A stretch of DNA of 64,000 bases from Subtercola endophyticus (lineage in GTDB: Bacteria; Actinomycetota; Actinomycetes; Actinomycetales; Microbacteriaceae). Shown one piece after another: positions 33,204-43,084 of the stretch. The stretch lies in contig NZ_CP087997.1 of the NCBI RefSeq assembly GCF_021044565.1, positions 4,092,001 to 4,156,000 of the forward strand, read 5' to 3'. The notes under the pieces were generated by a model. The model made no database searches. It saw only the letters and a list, made by a program, of their open reading frames with translations, and had not been told where the DNA came from. The position numbers were made by a program, and so were the translations under genes. Each line of letters opens with the position of its first letter. Position 1 is the first letter of the stretch.

Positions 33204-35216
33204 ATGAGCCTGAGGCGTATTTTCAGGTCTCCGATTCCGTACATCATCCTTGGTGCCATCGCGTTATGGGTCGGCTTCGGCCTGATCACCGGCTCGGGTT
33301 TCCAGCAGGTCTCCACTCAGCAGGGGCTTCAGTTCTTGCAGAACAAGCAGGTCTCGCAGGCACTCATCGTCGACGGCGAGCAGCGTGTCGACCTCACGCT
33401 GACCAGCCCCGACGCGAAGTACGGCTCGAAGGTGCAGTTCTACTACGTGACCCCGCGCGGCACCGAGGTCATCGACGCCGTCACGGCTGCGGCCCCCGCC
33501 GACGGGTACAACGACCAGGTTCCGCAGACGAACTGGTTCGTCTCGCTGCTGGGCATTCTTCTTCCGGTCATCCTCATCGGTGCGTTCTTCTGGCTGATGC
33601 TCTCGGGCATGCAGGGCGGCGGAAACAAGGTCATGCAGTTCGGCAAGTCGAAGGCGAAGCTGGTGTCGAAAGACACCCCGAAGGTCACCTTCCAAGACGT
33701 CGCCGGTAACGACGAGGCCATCGAAGAGCTCGAAGAGATCAAAGATTTCTTAAAAGACCCGTCGAAGTTCCTCGCCGTCGGTGCGCGTATTCCGAAGGGC
33801 GTTCTGCTCTACGGCGCGCCCGGTACGGGCAAGACGCTGCTCGCCCGCGCTGTCGCCGGTGAGGCCGGCGTTCCCTTCTACTCCATCTCGGGTTCTGACT
33901 TCGTCGAGATGTTCGTGGGTGTCGGTGCAAGCCGCGTGCGTGACCTGTTCGAACAGGCCAAGCAGAACTCTCCCGCCATCATCTTCATCGACGAGATCGA
34001 CGCGGTCGGTCGTCACCGTGGCGCAGGCATGGGCGGCGGGCACGACGAGCGCGAGCAGACCCTCAACCAGCTTCTGGTCGAGATGGACGGCTTCGACGTC
34101 AAGACGAACGTCATCTTGATCGCGGCGACGAACCGCCCCGACATTCTCGACCCCGCACTTCTGCGCCCGGGCCGCTTCGACCGACAGATCGGTGTGGATG
34201 CGCCCGACCTCAAGGGCCGCCAGCAGATTCTCGAGGTGCACGGCCGCGGCAAGCCCCTGGCCGCCGGGGTCGACCTCGAGGTGCTCGCTCGCAAGACGCC
34301 CGGTTTCACGGGCGCCGACCTGGCGAACGTGCTCAACGAGGCCGCCCTGCTCACCGCTCGCTCGAACGCGCAGCTGATCGACAACCGTGCGCTCGATGAG
34401 GCCGTCGACCGTGTCATGGCCGGCCCGCAGCGTCGCACGCGCATCATGCGCGACAAAGAGAAGCTGGTCACGGCGTACCACGAGGGCGGTCACGCTCTCG
34501 TCGCCACCGCGATGAACTACACCGACCCGGTGACCAAGATCACGATTCTGCCGCGAGGCCGTGCCCTCGGTTACACGATGGTGCTGCCGCTCGAAGACCG
34601 TTACTCGGTTTCGCGTAACGAACTGCTCGACCAGCTGGCGTACGCCATGGGTGGCCGAGTGGCCGAAGAGGTCGTGTTCCACGACCCGACCACGGGTGCG
34701 TCGAACGACATCGAGAAGGCCACCGACACGGCGCGCAAGATGGTGACCGACTACGGAATGTCATCGAACGTCGGCGCGGTCAAGCTCGGCAGTGCATCCG
34801 GTGAGATGTTCTTGGGGCGCAACATGGGCCACGAGCGCGATTACTCCGACAGCGTCGCCCAGCAGGTCGACGCCGAGGTGCGCACGCTCATCGAGGCGGC
34901 GCACGACGAGGCCTGGCAGGTCTTGAACGACAACCGCGACATTCTCGACCGTCTGGCGACCGAGCTGCTCGAAAAAGAGACGCTCGATCAGCACGAGCTG
35001 GCCGAGATCTTCAAAGACGTTCGTCACCTGCCTCCCCGCCCGCAGTGGCTGTCGAGCGAGCGGCGCCCCGTGTCGTCGATTCCGCCGGTGGAGTTCGTGA
35101 CCGCGAAGGCCCCCATCGACCTCGGCGCAACCGACGGCGGAATCTCGAGCGAGCCTGAACTCGAGACGAAGCCGAAGCGCGCCCCGCAGGCTCCGCCGCG
35201 GCCTGCCACCGCCTGA
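33204..35216 (+). CDS. ftsH: ATP-dependent zinc metalloprotease FtsH
   Basis: Membrane-bound AAA+ protease of 670 residues that degrades misfolded membrane and regulatory proteins. Two N-terminal membrane segments (about 12-32 and 110-130) flank a short extracytoplasmic domain; the AAA module has Walker A GAPGTGKT (about 204-211), Walker [12 protein letters not shown] and the second region of homology ending RPGRFDRQI; the zinc site is HEGGH (426-430). A TTG 48 bases upstream gives a longer form; ATG 33204 starts at the usual N-terminus. The tail after about residue 620 is Pro/Lys-rich. Confidence 0.95.
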   Translation: MSLRRIFRSPIPYIILGAIALWVGFGLITGSGFQQVSTQQGLQFLQNKQVSQALIVDGEQRVDLTLTSPDAKYGSKVQFYYVTPRGTEVIDAVTAAAPADGYNDQVPQTNWFVSLLGILLPVILIGAFFWLMLSGMQGGGNKVMQFGKSKAKLVSKDTPKVTFQDVAGNDEAIEELEEIKDFLKDPSKFLAVGARIPKGVLLYGAPGTGKTLLARAVAGEAGVPFYSISGSDFVEMFVGVGASRVRDLFEQAKQNSPAIIFIDEIDAVGRHRGAGMGGGHDEREQTLNQLLVEMDGFDVKTNVILIAATNRPDILDPALLRPGRFDRQIGVDAPDLKGRQQILEVHGRGKPLAAGVDLEVLARKTPGFTGADLANVLNEAALLTARSNAQLIDNRALDEAVDRVMAGPQRRTRIMRDKEKLVTAYHEGGHALVATAMNYTDPVTKITILPRGRALGYTMVLPLEDRYSVSRNELLDQLAYAMGGRVAEEVVFHDPTTGASNDIEKATDTARKMVTDYGMSSNVGAVKLGSASGEMFLGRNMGHERDYSDSVAQQVDAEVRTLIEAAHDEAWQVLNDNRDILDRLATELLEKETLDQHELAEIFKDVRHLPPRPQWLSSERRPVSSIPPVEFVTAKAPIDLGATDGGISSEPELETKPKRAPQAPPRPATA

Positions 35217-35233
35217 GGCACTCTGACACTTCG

Positions 35234-36061
35234 GTGCCGAATCCAGTGGCAGAGCTGACAACAGGGCTGACTTCACCAGGGCCGACTTCCATAGGGCCGA
35301 CTCCGACAGGGCCGACTTCAACAGTGACGGGTTCTCTCGTGAACAAGGCACGAATTGAGGCGGCGGTGCTCGAACTGCTCGAGGCGATCGGAGAAGACCC
35401 CGGTCGGCCCGAGCTGGCGAGCACTCCGCGCCGGGTCGCCGAGTCGTATGCCGAGTTCTTCTCGGGCGTCGGCGTCGAGCCGCTGAGCGTGATCGGCGAG
35501 ACGTTCCCGCTCGCGAGCGCCGACGACGCGGCGGCGCTGGATGACCGTGGAGCCCCTCGCACAACCGAGCCCGTGCTCGTGCGAGGCATCCACTTTCGCT
35601 CGATGTGCGAACACCACCTTTTGCCCTTCGTGGGCACGGCGCACATCGCCTATGTACCGAGCGATCGGCTGGTGGGCCTCGGCCGTCTGTCTGCCATCGT
35701 CGACGTGCTCGCTTCGCGCCCGCAGCTGCAAGAGCGCCTCGGCGAGCAGATCGCTCAGACGCTGGCCGACGGGGTGGATGCCCGGGGGGTACTCGTGGTG
35801 CTCGAAGCCAGTCACGGCTGCGTCACCACCCGCGGCCCCCGGCAGACCGACAGCACCACCGTCACCGTGGCCAGCCGCGGCTCGCTCGCGGAGCCTGCCG
35901 CGCGGGCCGAACTGATGGCGCTCATCGGCCGCCCCGAAGCATCCATCGAGTCGATCGTGGCGACTGCCGGCTCGACGCCCGAAGTCGCGACGCCCGAAGC
36001 GGCGGTGCCCGAAGCCGCCGCGCTCGACGCTGCGCATACCCCGCACGGAGTCTCGCTGTGA
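35234..36061 (+). CDS. folE: GTP cyclohydrolase I
   Basis: Makes 7,8-dihydroneopterin triphosphate from GTP, the first step of folate synthesis. The core of about 190 residues has FRSMCEHHLLPFVGTAHIAY (zinc-binding Cys and His) and the QTDSTTVTV end region. It carries two odd extensions: an N-terminal stretch of four Gly-Pro-Thr-Ser-type units from a 15-bp tandem repeat (35262-35325), and an Ala/Pro/Glu-rich C-terminal tail, also repetitive. If translation starts at the GTG at 35324 or 35339 the first extension is not made. Confidence 0.93.
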   Translation: MPNPVAELTTGLTSPGPTSIGPTPTGPTSTVTGSLVNKARIEAAVLELLEAIGEDPGRPELASTPRRVAESYAEFFSGVGVEPLSVIGETFPLASADDAAALDDRGAPRTTEPVLVRGIHFRSMCEHHLLPFVGTAHIAYVPSDRLVGLGRLSAIVDVLASRPQLQERLGEQIAQTLADGVDARGVLVVLEASHGCVTTRGPRQTDSTTVTVASRGSLAEPAARAELMALIGRPEASIESIVATAGSTPEVATPEAAVPEAAALDAAHTPHGVSL

Positions 36062-36948
36062 CCGACGTGGGCGCGGCCTTCGCGCGCCGCCGCCGCCCCG
36101 CCGACGTGGTCGAACCGCCCACCTTCGACCAGTTGCCCACGGGCCGCACGCTCATCGTGGGTGTGCTGAACGTGACCACCGATTCCTTCAGCGACGGGGG
36201 CCGCTGGCTGCGCTCCGAGGCCGCCATCGCGCACGGCCTCGAACTGGCCGCCGCGGGGGCCGATCTCGTCGATATCGGGGGAGAGTCCACGCGGCCCGGC
36301 GCGCGCCGGGTGCCGGTCGAAGAGGAGCAGCACCGGGTGATTCCCGTCATCGAGGCACTCGCCCGCCGAGGCGTCGCGGTGAGCGTCGACACGATGAACT
36401 CCAGCACCGCCGAAGCGGCCATCAACGCGGGCGCGGTGATCGTGAACGATGTGTCGGGCGGGCTGAGCGATCCGCTGATGACCGAGACGATCATCCGGTT
36501 GGATGCCCCGTTCGTCGTTTCACACTGGCGGGGCCACAGCAGCGAGATGAACAACAAGGCCGTGTACGGCGACGTCGTGGCGGAGGTGAGCGGTGAACTC
36601 GAGTACCGAGTGGCCGAGCTGGTGGTTCGCGGCGTGAACCCCGACAAGCTCATGATCGACCCCGGCCTCGGCTTCGCGAAGAACTCCGAGCACAACTGGA
36701 AGATTCTCGGCCACCTCGAGCGGTTCACCCGCATCGGGCTGCCGATGATGATCGGTGCCTCGCGCAAACGCTTTCTGGGTGAACTCGTGCCGAAGGGCGC
36801 TCCCTTCGAAGACCGCGACTTCGTGTCTGCGGTTACGGCGGCACTGGCCGCGCAGGCCGGCGCCTGGGCGGTTCGGGTGCACGACATCACGAGCACGAAG
36901 GCGGCTCTCTCGGTGGTTGAGCAGTGGAAGCGGGGCGCCGATGAGTGA
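36058..36948 (+). CDS. folP: dihydropteroate synthase
   Basis: TIM-barrel enzyme of 296 residues that joins pterin pyrophosphate and p-aminobenzoate; sulphonamide target. Motifs: GVLNVTTDSFSDGG, DIGGESTRPGA, SVDTMNSS, NDVSGG, MIDPGLGFAKN and IGASRKRFLG. The GTG start overlaps the folE stop (GTGA), showing translational coupling within the folate operon. Confidence 0.95.
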   Translation: MTDVGAAFARRRRPADVVEPPTFDQLPTGRTLIVGVLNVTTDSFSDGGRWLRSEAAIAHGLELAAAGADLVDIGGESTRPGARRVPVEEEQHRVIPVIEALARRGVAVSVDTMNSSTAEAAINAGAVIVNDVSGGLSDPLMTETIIRLDAPFVVSHWRGHSSEMNNKAVYGDVVAEVSGELEYRVAELVVRGVNPDKLMIDPGLGFAKNSEHNWKILGHLERFTRIGLPMMIGASRKRFLGELVPKGAPFEDRDFVSAVTAALAAQAGAWAVRVHDITSTKAALSVVEQWKRGADE

Positions 36949-37351
36949 CCTCGCACGGGCATCCGCTAGGGTGCGAATTGTGCCCGATGAACCCGACTCC
37001 CTGACACTGACCGGCCTGCTCGTGCAGGCGAACCACGGAGTCTTCGACTTCGAACGCCGCGACGGGCAACCGTTTGTGGTCGATCTGACGGTGTGGCTCG
37101 ACACCGTCGGTGCCGCGGCCGACGACGATCTCGCCCAGACGCTGCACTACGGCGAGCTGGCCGTCGAGGTGAACGAGGCGGTTGCCGGCGAACCCGTCGA
37201 CCTCATCGAGACTCTCGCCGAGCGAGTGGCGCAGGTCGTTCTGGCGCACGACGTCGCGCAGAAGGTGCGCGTCACGGTGCACAAGCCCGAAGCCCCGATC
37301 GGCGTGCCGTTCACCGACGTGTCGATCACCATCACGAGGAGCCGGGAGTGA
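36941..37351 (+). CDS. folB: dihydroneopterin aldolase
   Basis: A 136-residue T-fold enzyme that cleaves dihydroneopterin to 6-hydroxymethyl-dihydropterin. Key segments: LTGLLVQANHGVFDFERRDGQPFVVDL, the Tyr in TLHYGELA, LIETLAERVAQVVL and VTVHKPEAPI with the catalytic Lys. The ATG at 36941 overlaps folP by eight bases; a GTG at 36980 preceded by AGGG is a good alternative start. Confidence 0.93.
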   Translation: MSDLARASARVRIVPDEPDSLTLTGLLVQANHGVFDFERRDGQPFVVDLTVWLDTVGAAADDDLAQTLHYGELAVEVNEAVAGEPVDLIETLAERVAQVVLAHDVAQKVRVTVHKPEAPIGVPFTDVSITITRSRE

Positions 37352-37872
37352 CCAAAGACAAAGCGTCGTCGGGCCTGCCCGCGACCATCGCGCTCGGCAG
37401 CAACCTCGGCGACCGCGAGGCCACCCTGCGTGCCGCGGTCGGCGAGCTGGCCGACACCGGCGGCATCGTGGTCGACAGCGTTTCGAGTCTCTACGAGACG
37501 GATGCCCTCAAGCCCGATGGCGTCGACCTCAGTGCCCCGGCCTACCTCAACGCCGTGATGACGGTGCACACCACGCTCGACCCGCACGCGCTGCTGCGGG
37601 TGCTCAATTCGATCGAAGAGGCGCACGACCGGGTGCGCGCCGAGCGCTGGGGCGACCGCACGATCGACCTCGACATCATCACGTTCGCCGGGCTGCAGCA
37701 GCACGATGAGACGCTGACGTTGCCGCATCCGCGTGCCTACGAACGCGCCTTCGTGCTCGCTCCCTGGCACGAGATCGAGCCGAACGCCGAACTGCCGGGG
37801 CGCGGGCCCATCGCCACGCTGCTCGCGGCGACCTACGAGAGCCCTCGTCTGTATTCGCGGTGGTCGCGATGA
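37348..37872 (+). CDS. folK: HPPK, hydroxymethyl-dihydropterin pyrophosphokinase
   Basis: A 174-residue enzyme that pyrophosphorylates 6-hydroxymethyl-dihydropterin for folP. Motifs: IALGSNLGDRE, SSLYETDAL, YLNAVMTVHT, ERWGDRTIDLDIITF and LPHPRAYERAFVLAPW. GTG start overlapping the folB stop (GTGA). Confidence 0.95.
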   Translation: MTKDKASSGLPATIALGSNLGDREATLRAAVGELADTGGIVVDSVSSLYETDALKPDGVDLSAPAYLNAVMTVHTTLDPHALLRVLNSIEEAHDRVRAERWGDRTIDLDIITFAGLQQHDETLTLPHPRAYERAFVLAPWHEIEPNAELPGRGPIATLLAATYESPRLYSRWSR

Positions 37873-38354
37873 AGCGCACGCGGCCGCTGACCCTGGTGCT
37901 GCTGGGTATTCCGGGCGCCCTGATCGGGTTCTTTCTCGAGATCGGGCTGGCCTCCGCAGGGCAGCCGATCATCTCGCTTCCGCTGTCGTTGTCGATCACG
38001 CTCGTCGCCGCGGGGGCGATCGTGGTGGTGTTGGCTGTGCCTATCGCCCGGGCCATCCGCGGTACGAACCCGAACCCGATCAACCCGTTCCGGGCGATGC
38101 GGGTCGCCGTGCTGGCAAAGGCCTCGAGCATGGTGGGCTCGCTCATCGCCGGGTTCGGCCTCGGCATCGTGGTGTACCTGTTGTCGCGTTCGGTCGTGCC
38201 GGCCGTCTCGTCACTGTGGACCAGCATCGCCGCGGCCGTTGCGGGCGCCATTCTGCTCGCCTGCGGCCTCGTCGCCGAGAAACTCTGCACGCTTCCGCCC
38301 GAAGACAAAGATCCAGACCTTCGGGAACCGCTGCCCGACCGCCGGTTAAGCTGA
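37869..38354 (+). CDS. DUF3180 membrane protein
   Basis: A 161-residue integral membrane protein with four predicted helices, the family size of DUF3180, which in actinobacteria follows folK. The ATG overlaps the folK stop (ATGA). Contains the conserved RGTNPNPINPFRAMRVAVLAKAS loop between helices 2 and 3, split here for length: RGTNPNPINPF and MRVAVLAKASS. Function unknown. Confidence 0.85.
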   Translation: MKRTRPLTLVLLGIPGALIGFFLEIGLASAGQPIISLPLSLSITLVAAGAIVVVLAVPIARAIRGTNPNPINPFRAMRVAVLAKASSMVGSLIAGFGLGIVVYLLSRSVVPAVSSLWTSIAAAVAGAILLACGLVAEKLCTLPPEDKDPDLREPLPDRRLS

Positions 38355-38358
38355 GCAG

Positions 38359-38868
38359 GTGAGCGAAACCTCTGATTCGCGGCGGCTGTCTGGCGCACTT
38401 CTGGCCGACGGCGAATGGATGCGGGTCAGCCCGAAGTACGTCGCTGTCGAGATCGCCGCGTCGATCATCACGGGCGTGATTCTCTCGGCGATCAGCGTCT
38501 TCTTCATCGTGGTGGTGGGCTGGTGGTTCGGCTGGTGGATGCTCGGGGCCTCGATCGTCATCATGATCGTCTTGCTCGTCGTGGCGCCCCGGCGGGCCCG
38601 CGCGATCGGCTACCAGCTTCGTGCCGACGACTTGCTCATGCGCCGAGGGATCATGTTCTTTCGCATCGTCGCGGTGCCCTATGGTCGCATGCAGCTCATC
38701 GACGTGAATCGCGGGCCGCTGGCGCGAGCGCTCGGGCTGAGCGATCTCAAGTTCGTGACCGCTGCGGCGACGACGGCGGTGTCGATTCCGGGGCTGCCGG
38801 AGGCCGACGCCGATGCGCTGCGCGACCGGCTCGTGGCGCTCGCTGAGACGCGGAGGACCGGGCTGTGA
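38359..38868 (+). CDS. PH domain-containing membrane protein (bPH2, YdbS-like)
   Basis: A 169-residue protein with two N-terminal membrane helices (about 30-72) and one C-terminal bacterial PH domain (YQLRADDLLMRRGIMFFRIV, PYGRMQLIDVNRGPLARALG). Pairs in operon with the larger PH protein directly downstream; their genes overlap by four bases. The pair resembles B. subtilis YdbS/YdbT, implicated in resistance to antimicrobial peptides; role here inferred. Confidence 0.85.
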   Translation: MSETSDSRRLSGALLADGEWMRVSPKYVAVEIAASIITGVILSAISVFFIVVVGWWFGWWMLGASIVIMIVLLVVAPRRARAIGYQLRADDLLMRRGIMFFRIVAVPYGRMQLIDVNRGPLARALGLSDLKFVTAAATTAVSIPGLPEADADALRDRLVALAETRRTGL

Positions 38869-40829
38869 GCGAGCCGGCGCAGGGTGCGGCGGGTGCGCCG
38901 GGCGGCGCGCTAGGCGAGCCGGCTCAGGGAGCGGCGGGTGCGGCGAGCATCCCGCCCCCGCGCGCGAGCGCCGGCGCCGGGCGGCTCGCCGACGGCGAGT
39001 GGCACCGGCTGTATTGGGCCTCGCCGCTGCTCAAGGGCGGCTTCGCGCTGATTGCGATTCTGGGCTTCATTCTGGCGAACCTGCGCGAGCGGCTCGTCGA
39101 CCTCTTTCTGCCGTCGAGTCCCGACCCCGGGCCAGGCCCCGGCGGCGGGCCAGGCCCCGGCGACGGCGGCGACATCGTCGCGCTGGTGTACGACCACGGG
39201 CAGACCGGCATCGCACTGCTCATCATCGCGGGAGTGCTGATTCTCTCCATCGTCGCGTTCTCGGTGGCGTGGCGCATGCACACCTTCCGCATCAGCGCCG
39301 ATGCCGTCGAGGTGCGCAGCGGAATACTGTTTCGCCACAACCGACAGGCCCGGCTCGACAGGATTCAGGGCATCCACATCACCCGGCCGTTCTTCGCGCG
39401 GCTGTTCGGTGCGGCGAAGATCGAGCTGAGCGTGGCCGGCCAAGACGCGAAGGTCGACCTGGCGTACCTCGGGTCGGGGCAGGTCGAAGAGTTGCGGCGC
39501 GAGATCTTGATGCGGGCATCCGGTATTCAGGCGCAGGAGGCGGGCGCCGTGGCCTCCGCCTCCGCCGTCGCCGACGCTCCCGGGCTCGTCAACCGGCGGC
39601 TGAACGAGCTGCTTGCGCCCGAACTGCATCCTGACGTCGCGCCGCCGGAGTCGGTGGTGAAAATACCCCCACTGCGCCTGCTCGGCTCGCTGGTGCTGAG
39701 CGAGTTCACGGTGTTCTTGCTGCTCGTGGTGGCGGCGCTCATCCTCTCGTCGACGTGGGTGCACCACGCGCTGGTGTTGTTCCTGCTGCTGCCGAGCCTG
39801 CTCGGTTCGCTGGGCTTCTACGTGCGGCGCTTCACCAAGTCGGCGCGGTACTCCATCGCGGCGACGCCCGACGGTGTGCGCGTAGGATTCGGGCTGCTCA
39901 CGACCAGCAACGACACGCTGCCGCCCGGCCGCATCCACGCCCTCGAAGTCACGCAGCCGATTCTGTGGCGGCCGTTCGGGTGGTGGATGATCCGCATCAA
40001 CCGCGCCGGGCACGCGTCGTCGCACGGGTCGGCCGGGCAGCATCACACGTTGTTGCTACCGGTCGGCCGGGCATCCGATGTCTCGACCGTGCTCGGGCTG
40101 GTACTGCCCGGATTGGCCGGGGCCGAGACGCGCGCACTCGTGGTCGGCGGGCTCTCGGCCTCGCACGGGGCGGGCTTCGCCGACGCACCCCTGCGGGCCG
40201 TGGTGCTGCGTCCGTTCTCCTGGCGGCGCACCGGATACGCGACCACGACCGACGCGGTGCTGCTGCGGTCGGGGTTCTTCTGGCGCCGGCTCATGGTGGT
40301 GCCGCTGGCCCGGTTGCAGAGCCTGCACGTTGCGCAAGGCCCGGTGAGGCGGATGCTCGGACTCGCCGCCCTGCACTTCAATACCATCGCCGGGCCCGTT
40401 CGGGCCAGTTTGGGCGTCATCGATCGCGGGCTCGCCGTCTCGGCGTTCGAATCCCTCTCGGCCGCGACGGTCGCGGCGGCGGCCGCCGACGGGTCGCACC
40501 GCTGGGCGGAGCCTGCGCCTGCTGCTGACGCGGCTGCGGGGCCGGCCGAGGCGGCTGCGGGGCCGGCGTCGGGTGCCGCGGCTGCGGTGGCGGATGCCGA
40601 GGAGGGCCTGTCGACGCTGCCGGCGGTGGCGCTGGGCGAGCTCGGCGCGGCGATGGATGCGGAGGAGGCCGTATCGACGCCATTGGCGACGGCGGCTGTG
40701 GCTGCGGGGAACGCTGGAGGAGCGACGGGAACGACAGAAGCGACAGGAACCGCGGACTCAGCCGGTCGCATCGAGGGCCCCGGCGGGCTGCATGGCGCTC
40801 CGCTGGCGCGAGTGGGGCGGCACGCATGA
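38865..40829 (+). CDS. PH domain-containing membrane protein (YdbT-like)
   Basis: A 654-residue membrane protein with several pairs of helices and three bPH2 repeats, visible as EVRSGILFRHNRQARLDRIQ, GVRVGFGLLTTSNDTLPPGR and AVLLRSGFFWRRLMVVPLAR. The first 30 and last 115 residues are low-complexity Ala/Gly/Glu; the tail contains repeated AAAGPAE-type units. GTG start overlapping the smaller PH gene. Confidence 0.85.
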   Translation: MSEPAQGAAGAPGGALGEPAQGAAGAASIPPPRASAGAGRLADGEWHRLYWASPLLKGGFALIAILGFILANLRERLVDLFLPSSPDPGPGPGGGPGPGDGGDIVALVYDHGQTGIALLIIAGVLILSIVAFSVAWRMHTFRISADAVEVRSGILFRHNRQARLDRIQGIHITRPFFARLFGAAKIELSVAGQDAKVDLAYLGSGQVEELRREILMRASGIQAQEAGAVASASAVADAPGLVNRRLNELLAPELHPDVAPPESVVKIPPLRLLGSLVLSEFTVFLLLVVAALILSSTWVHHALVLFLLLPSLLGSLGFYVRRFTKSARYSIAATPDGVRVGFGLLTTSNDTLPPGRIHALEVTQPILWRPFGWWMIRINRAGHASSHGSAGQHHTLLLPVGRASDVSTVLGLVLPGLAGAETRALVVGGLSASHGAGFADAPLRAVVLRPFSWRRTGYATTTDAVLLRSGFFWRRLMVVPLARLQSLHVAQGPVRRMLGLAALHFNTIAGPVRASLGVIDRGLAVSAFESLSAATVAAAAADGSHRWAEPAPAADAAAGPAEAAAGPASGAAAAVADAEEGLSTLPAVALGELGAAMDAEEAVSTPLATAAVAAGNAGGATGTTEATGTADSAGRIEGPGGLHGAPLARVGRHA

Positions 40830-41662
40830 GCGGGCAGCATCCATCCGGGCAGCAGCCGTTCGGGCAGCAGCAGCCATTCGGGCAGCAGCCGCTCGGAGCG
40901 CGGCCCGCGCAGCAGAGGTCGGGGCGGCTCGGAATCGGGATCATCGGCGCGGGGCGAGTGGGTCCGGTACTGGGTGCCGCTCTCGCCGGCGCCGGGCACG
41001 CGATCATCGGGGTCGCCGCAGTGTCGGAGGCCAGTCGGGAGCGCGCAGAGGTGATGCTTCCGGGGGCCCCGATCCTCGACATCCCCTCGCTCATCGAGCG
41101 CAGCGAACTCGTGCTGATCGCCGTGCCCTCAGAGGAGCTTGCTGCGTTGGTGGAGGGGCTGGCGGCGACCGGCGCGTGGCAGCCCGGACAGCTCGTGGTG
41201 CACACGGCGCCCGGGTTCGGAATCGGGGTGCTCGCCCCGGCTCTCGCGGCCGGTGCGATTCCGCTCGCGCTTCACCCGGCGATGGCGTTCACGGGGTCGA
41301 GCATCGACGTCGCGCGGCTCGCCGGAACGTACTTCGCCGTCACGGCTCCGGCTCCGGTGCTGCCCATCGGGCAGGCGCTCGTGGTGGAGATGGGGGGAGA
41401 GCCCGTGGTGATCGCGGAGCGCGATCGGGCGGCCTACGCCGAAGCGATCGAGACTGCCACAACCTTCTCGACGGCCATCGTCGACCAGGCCACGGGCATC
41501 CTGAGCTCGATCGGCGTGCCGTCGCCGGGGCGCGTGCTCGCCCCGCTCGTGCGGTCTTCGGTCGAGAATGCTCTGCAGCGGGCATCCGCCGGCGACGCCT
41601 TCGGCCTCGGCTCCGACGCCCTGGGTCTCGGCCCCGACGCCCTGCTGCCGCCGGGCGCCTGA
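40826..41662 (+). CDS. Rossmann-like/DUF2520 protein
   Basis: A 278-residue protein: N-terminal NAD(P)-binding Rossmann domain (GIGIIGAGRVGPVLGAALAGAG) and C-terminal DUF2520 domain (LHPAMAFTG then QATGILSSIGVPSPGRVLAPLV). Such proteins precede panC in actinobacteria and resemble ketopantoate or pyrroline-carboxylate reductases; activity unproven. The first 30 residues repeat Gln-Pro-Phe-Gly-Gln-Gln three times. The C-terminus seems shorter than in many DUF2520 proteins and ends in Gly/Ala-rich repeats. Confidence 0.82.
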   Translation: MSGQHPSGQQPFGQQQPFGQQPLGARPAQQRSGRLGIGIIGAGRVGPVLGAALAGAGHAIIGVAAVSEASRERAEVMLPGAPILDIPSLIERSELVLIAVPSEELAALVEGLAATGAWQPGQLVVHTAPGFGIGVLAPALAAGAIPLALHPAMAFTGSSIDVARLAGTYFAVTAPAPVLPIGQALVVEMGGEPVVIAERDRAAYAEAIETATTFSTAIVDQATGILSSIGVPSPGRVLAPLVRSSVENALQRASAGDAFGLGSDALGLGPDALLPPGA

Positions 41663-41671
41663 CCCTCCCCG

Positions 41672-41737
41672 CCAATCGAGAGGGCGATTTCTCTCCCATA
41701 ATCTTGGGTTTTGGAGAGAAAACGCCCTCTCGATTGG
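41672..41737. repeat. large intergenic hairpin F
   Basis: The strongest hairpin of the window: arms of 25 bp matching at 24 positions, starting CCAATCGAGAGGGCG and ending CGCCCTCTCGATTGG, with a 16-base loop. It follows the DUF2520 stop by nine bases and precedes panC, both on the plus strand. Confidence 0.8.
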
Positions 41738-41906
41738 TAAGGAGCGGGGAAAGAAGCGAGTGGGCAGCGAGTAACATCGGGTGGTGCGGCGTGCTGGTCG
41801 CAAAACCGGATGCCCGGCAGCGACCCGGCACGCTCGACCCGACGTGAGGCCGCTCGAGGCAGCGGCCCGCGAAGCAATGAGTGCTTCGCGCAGAGAAGGA
41901 GAACCC

Positions 41907-42920
41907 GTGCCGACACTCGCTGTCACGATCGCTGACGTGCGCCACCAGATCGCCCGCGCCAAGCAGAACGCTCAGGATGCCCGCGCCGTTGTCGGGGCCG
42001 ATTTCGGCGTCGAGGGGCTCACCGAGGCGCCAGGGGCGGAGGCCGAACGAGAGGCGCTGACCCGGGCATCCGATGGCCCCGTGCGCGTGGCACTCGTGCC
42101 GACCATGGGAGCGCTGCACGCCGGGCACCTCGCCCTGCTGGCCCGCGCTCGAGAGATCGCCGATGTGGTGGTCGTGTCGATCTTCGTCAACCCGCTGCAG
42201 TTCAACGAGGCCGAAGACCTCGAGCGCTACCCGCGCGACGTCGAGGCCGACCTCGCCACGATCGACGCCGCGATCCACGAGGCGAATTCGGCCGCCGCGG
42301 CAGGTGGCCCGGGCGCGCACATCAGCGCCGCTCCCGTCATCGTGTTCGCCCCGAGCGTGGCCGAGATGTACCCCGACGGCAAGACCCAGACGAAGGTCTC
42401 TGCGGGCAACGTGGGCAATCTGCTCGAGGGCCGCAGCCGTGCCGGCCACTTCGACGGCGTGCTCGTCGTCGTGAACAAGCTGCTGAACATCGTGCAGCCC
42501 GACGCTGTGCTCTTCGGACAGAAGGATGCCCAGCAGGTCTTCGTCGTGAGCCGCATGGTGGCCGACCTGAACATTCCGGTGACGGTCGAGGTCGTCGAGA
42601 CCGTGCGTGAAGACGACGGCCTCGCCCTTTCGAGCCGCAACCGCTTTCTCGACGAGCGCGAACGGCTCGCCGCCCGGGTGCTCTCGCACACGCTCGAGGC
42701 CGCGGAATCCGCCGCCGACAGCGGCATCGATGGCGTCATCGCGGCAGCTCAGGCGGCCAGCATGGGCGAGCCGCTCGTCGAGCTCGAGTACCTCTCCGTG
42801 GTGAACCCCGCGACCTTCCTTCCCGTCGACGACGGCTACCACGGCAAGGCCACCGTTCTCGTCGCCGCCCGCGTCGGCTCCACCCGCCTCATAGACAACG
42901 AAACCGTCTACCTCGGCTGA
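41907..42920 (+). CDS. panC: pantothenate synthetase
   Basis: ATP-dependent ligase of 337 residues that joins pantoate and beta-alanine. Motifs: [65 protein letters not shown] and LSSRNRFL. The GTG at 41907 was chosen because it has an excellent GAAGGAG site six bases upstream; an ATG 29 bases earlier lies in another frame context without one. A 40-residue insert before the nucleotide site and a short Ala/Gly insert near residue 120 are unusual but in frame. Confidence 0.94.
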   Translation: MPTLAVTIADVRHQIARAKQNAQDARAVVGADFGVEGLTEAPGAEAEREALTRASDGPVRVALVPTMGALHAGHLALLARAREIADVVVVSIFVNPLQFNEAEDLERYPRDVEADLATIDAAIHEANSAAAAGGPGAHISAAPVIVFAPSVAEMYPDGKTQTKVSAGNVGNLLEGRSRAGHFDGVLVVVNKLLNIVQPDAVLFGQKDAQQVFVVSRMVADLNIPVTVEVVETVREDDGLALSSRNRFLDERERLAARVLSHTLEAAESAADSGIDGVIAAAQAASMGEPLVELEYLSVVNPATFLPVDDGYHGKATVLVAARVGSTRLIDNETVYLG

Positions 42921-42965
42921 CCCCCGCCCCCTGCCCCCGCCCTGTTGGGTGGGTGTCAGCCCATT

Positions 42966-43021
42966 CCGTTTTGCGCACATGCACCGAAAACGCGATTCTT
43001 GAGTGCTTGTGCGCAAAATGG
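42966..43021. repeat. large intergenic hairpin G
   Basis: Arms of 19 bp matching at 17 positions: CCGTTTTGCGCACATGCAC and GTGCTTGTGCGCAAAATGG. Shares TTTTGCGCA...GCACCGA with hairpin H at 48258. Located between panC and lysS. Confidence 0.7.
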
Positions 43022-43084
43022 AGTGCGGACGAGCGGGCGCGCTGCTCGCGTAAACTTGGGGCGACTTCAAGGAGTACCCGCCGC

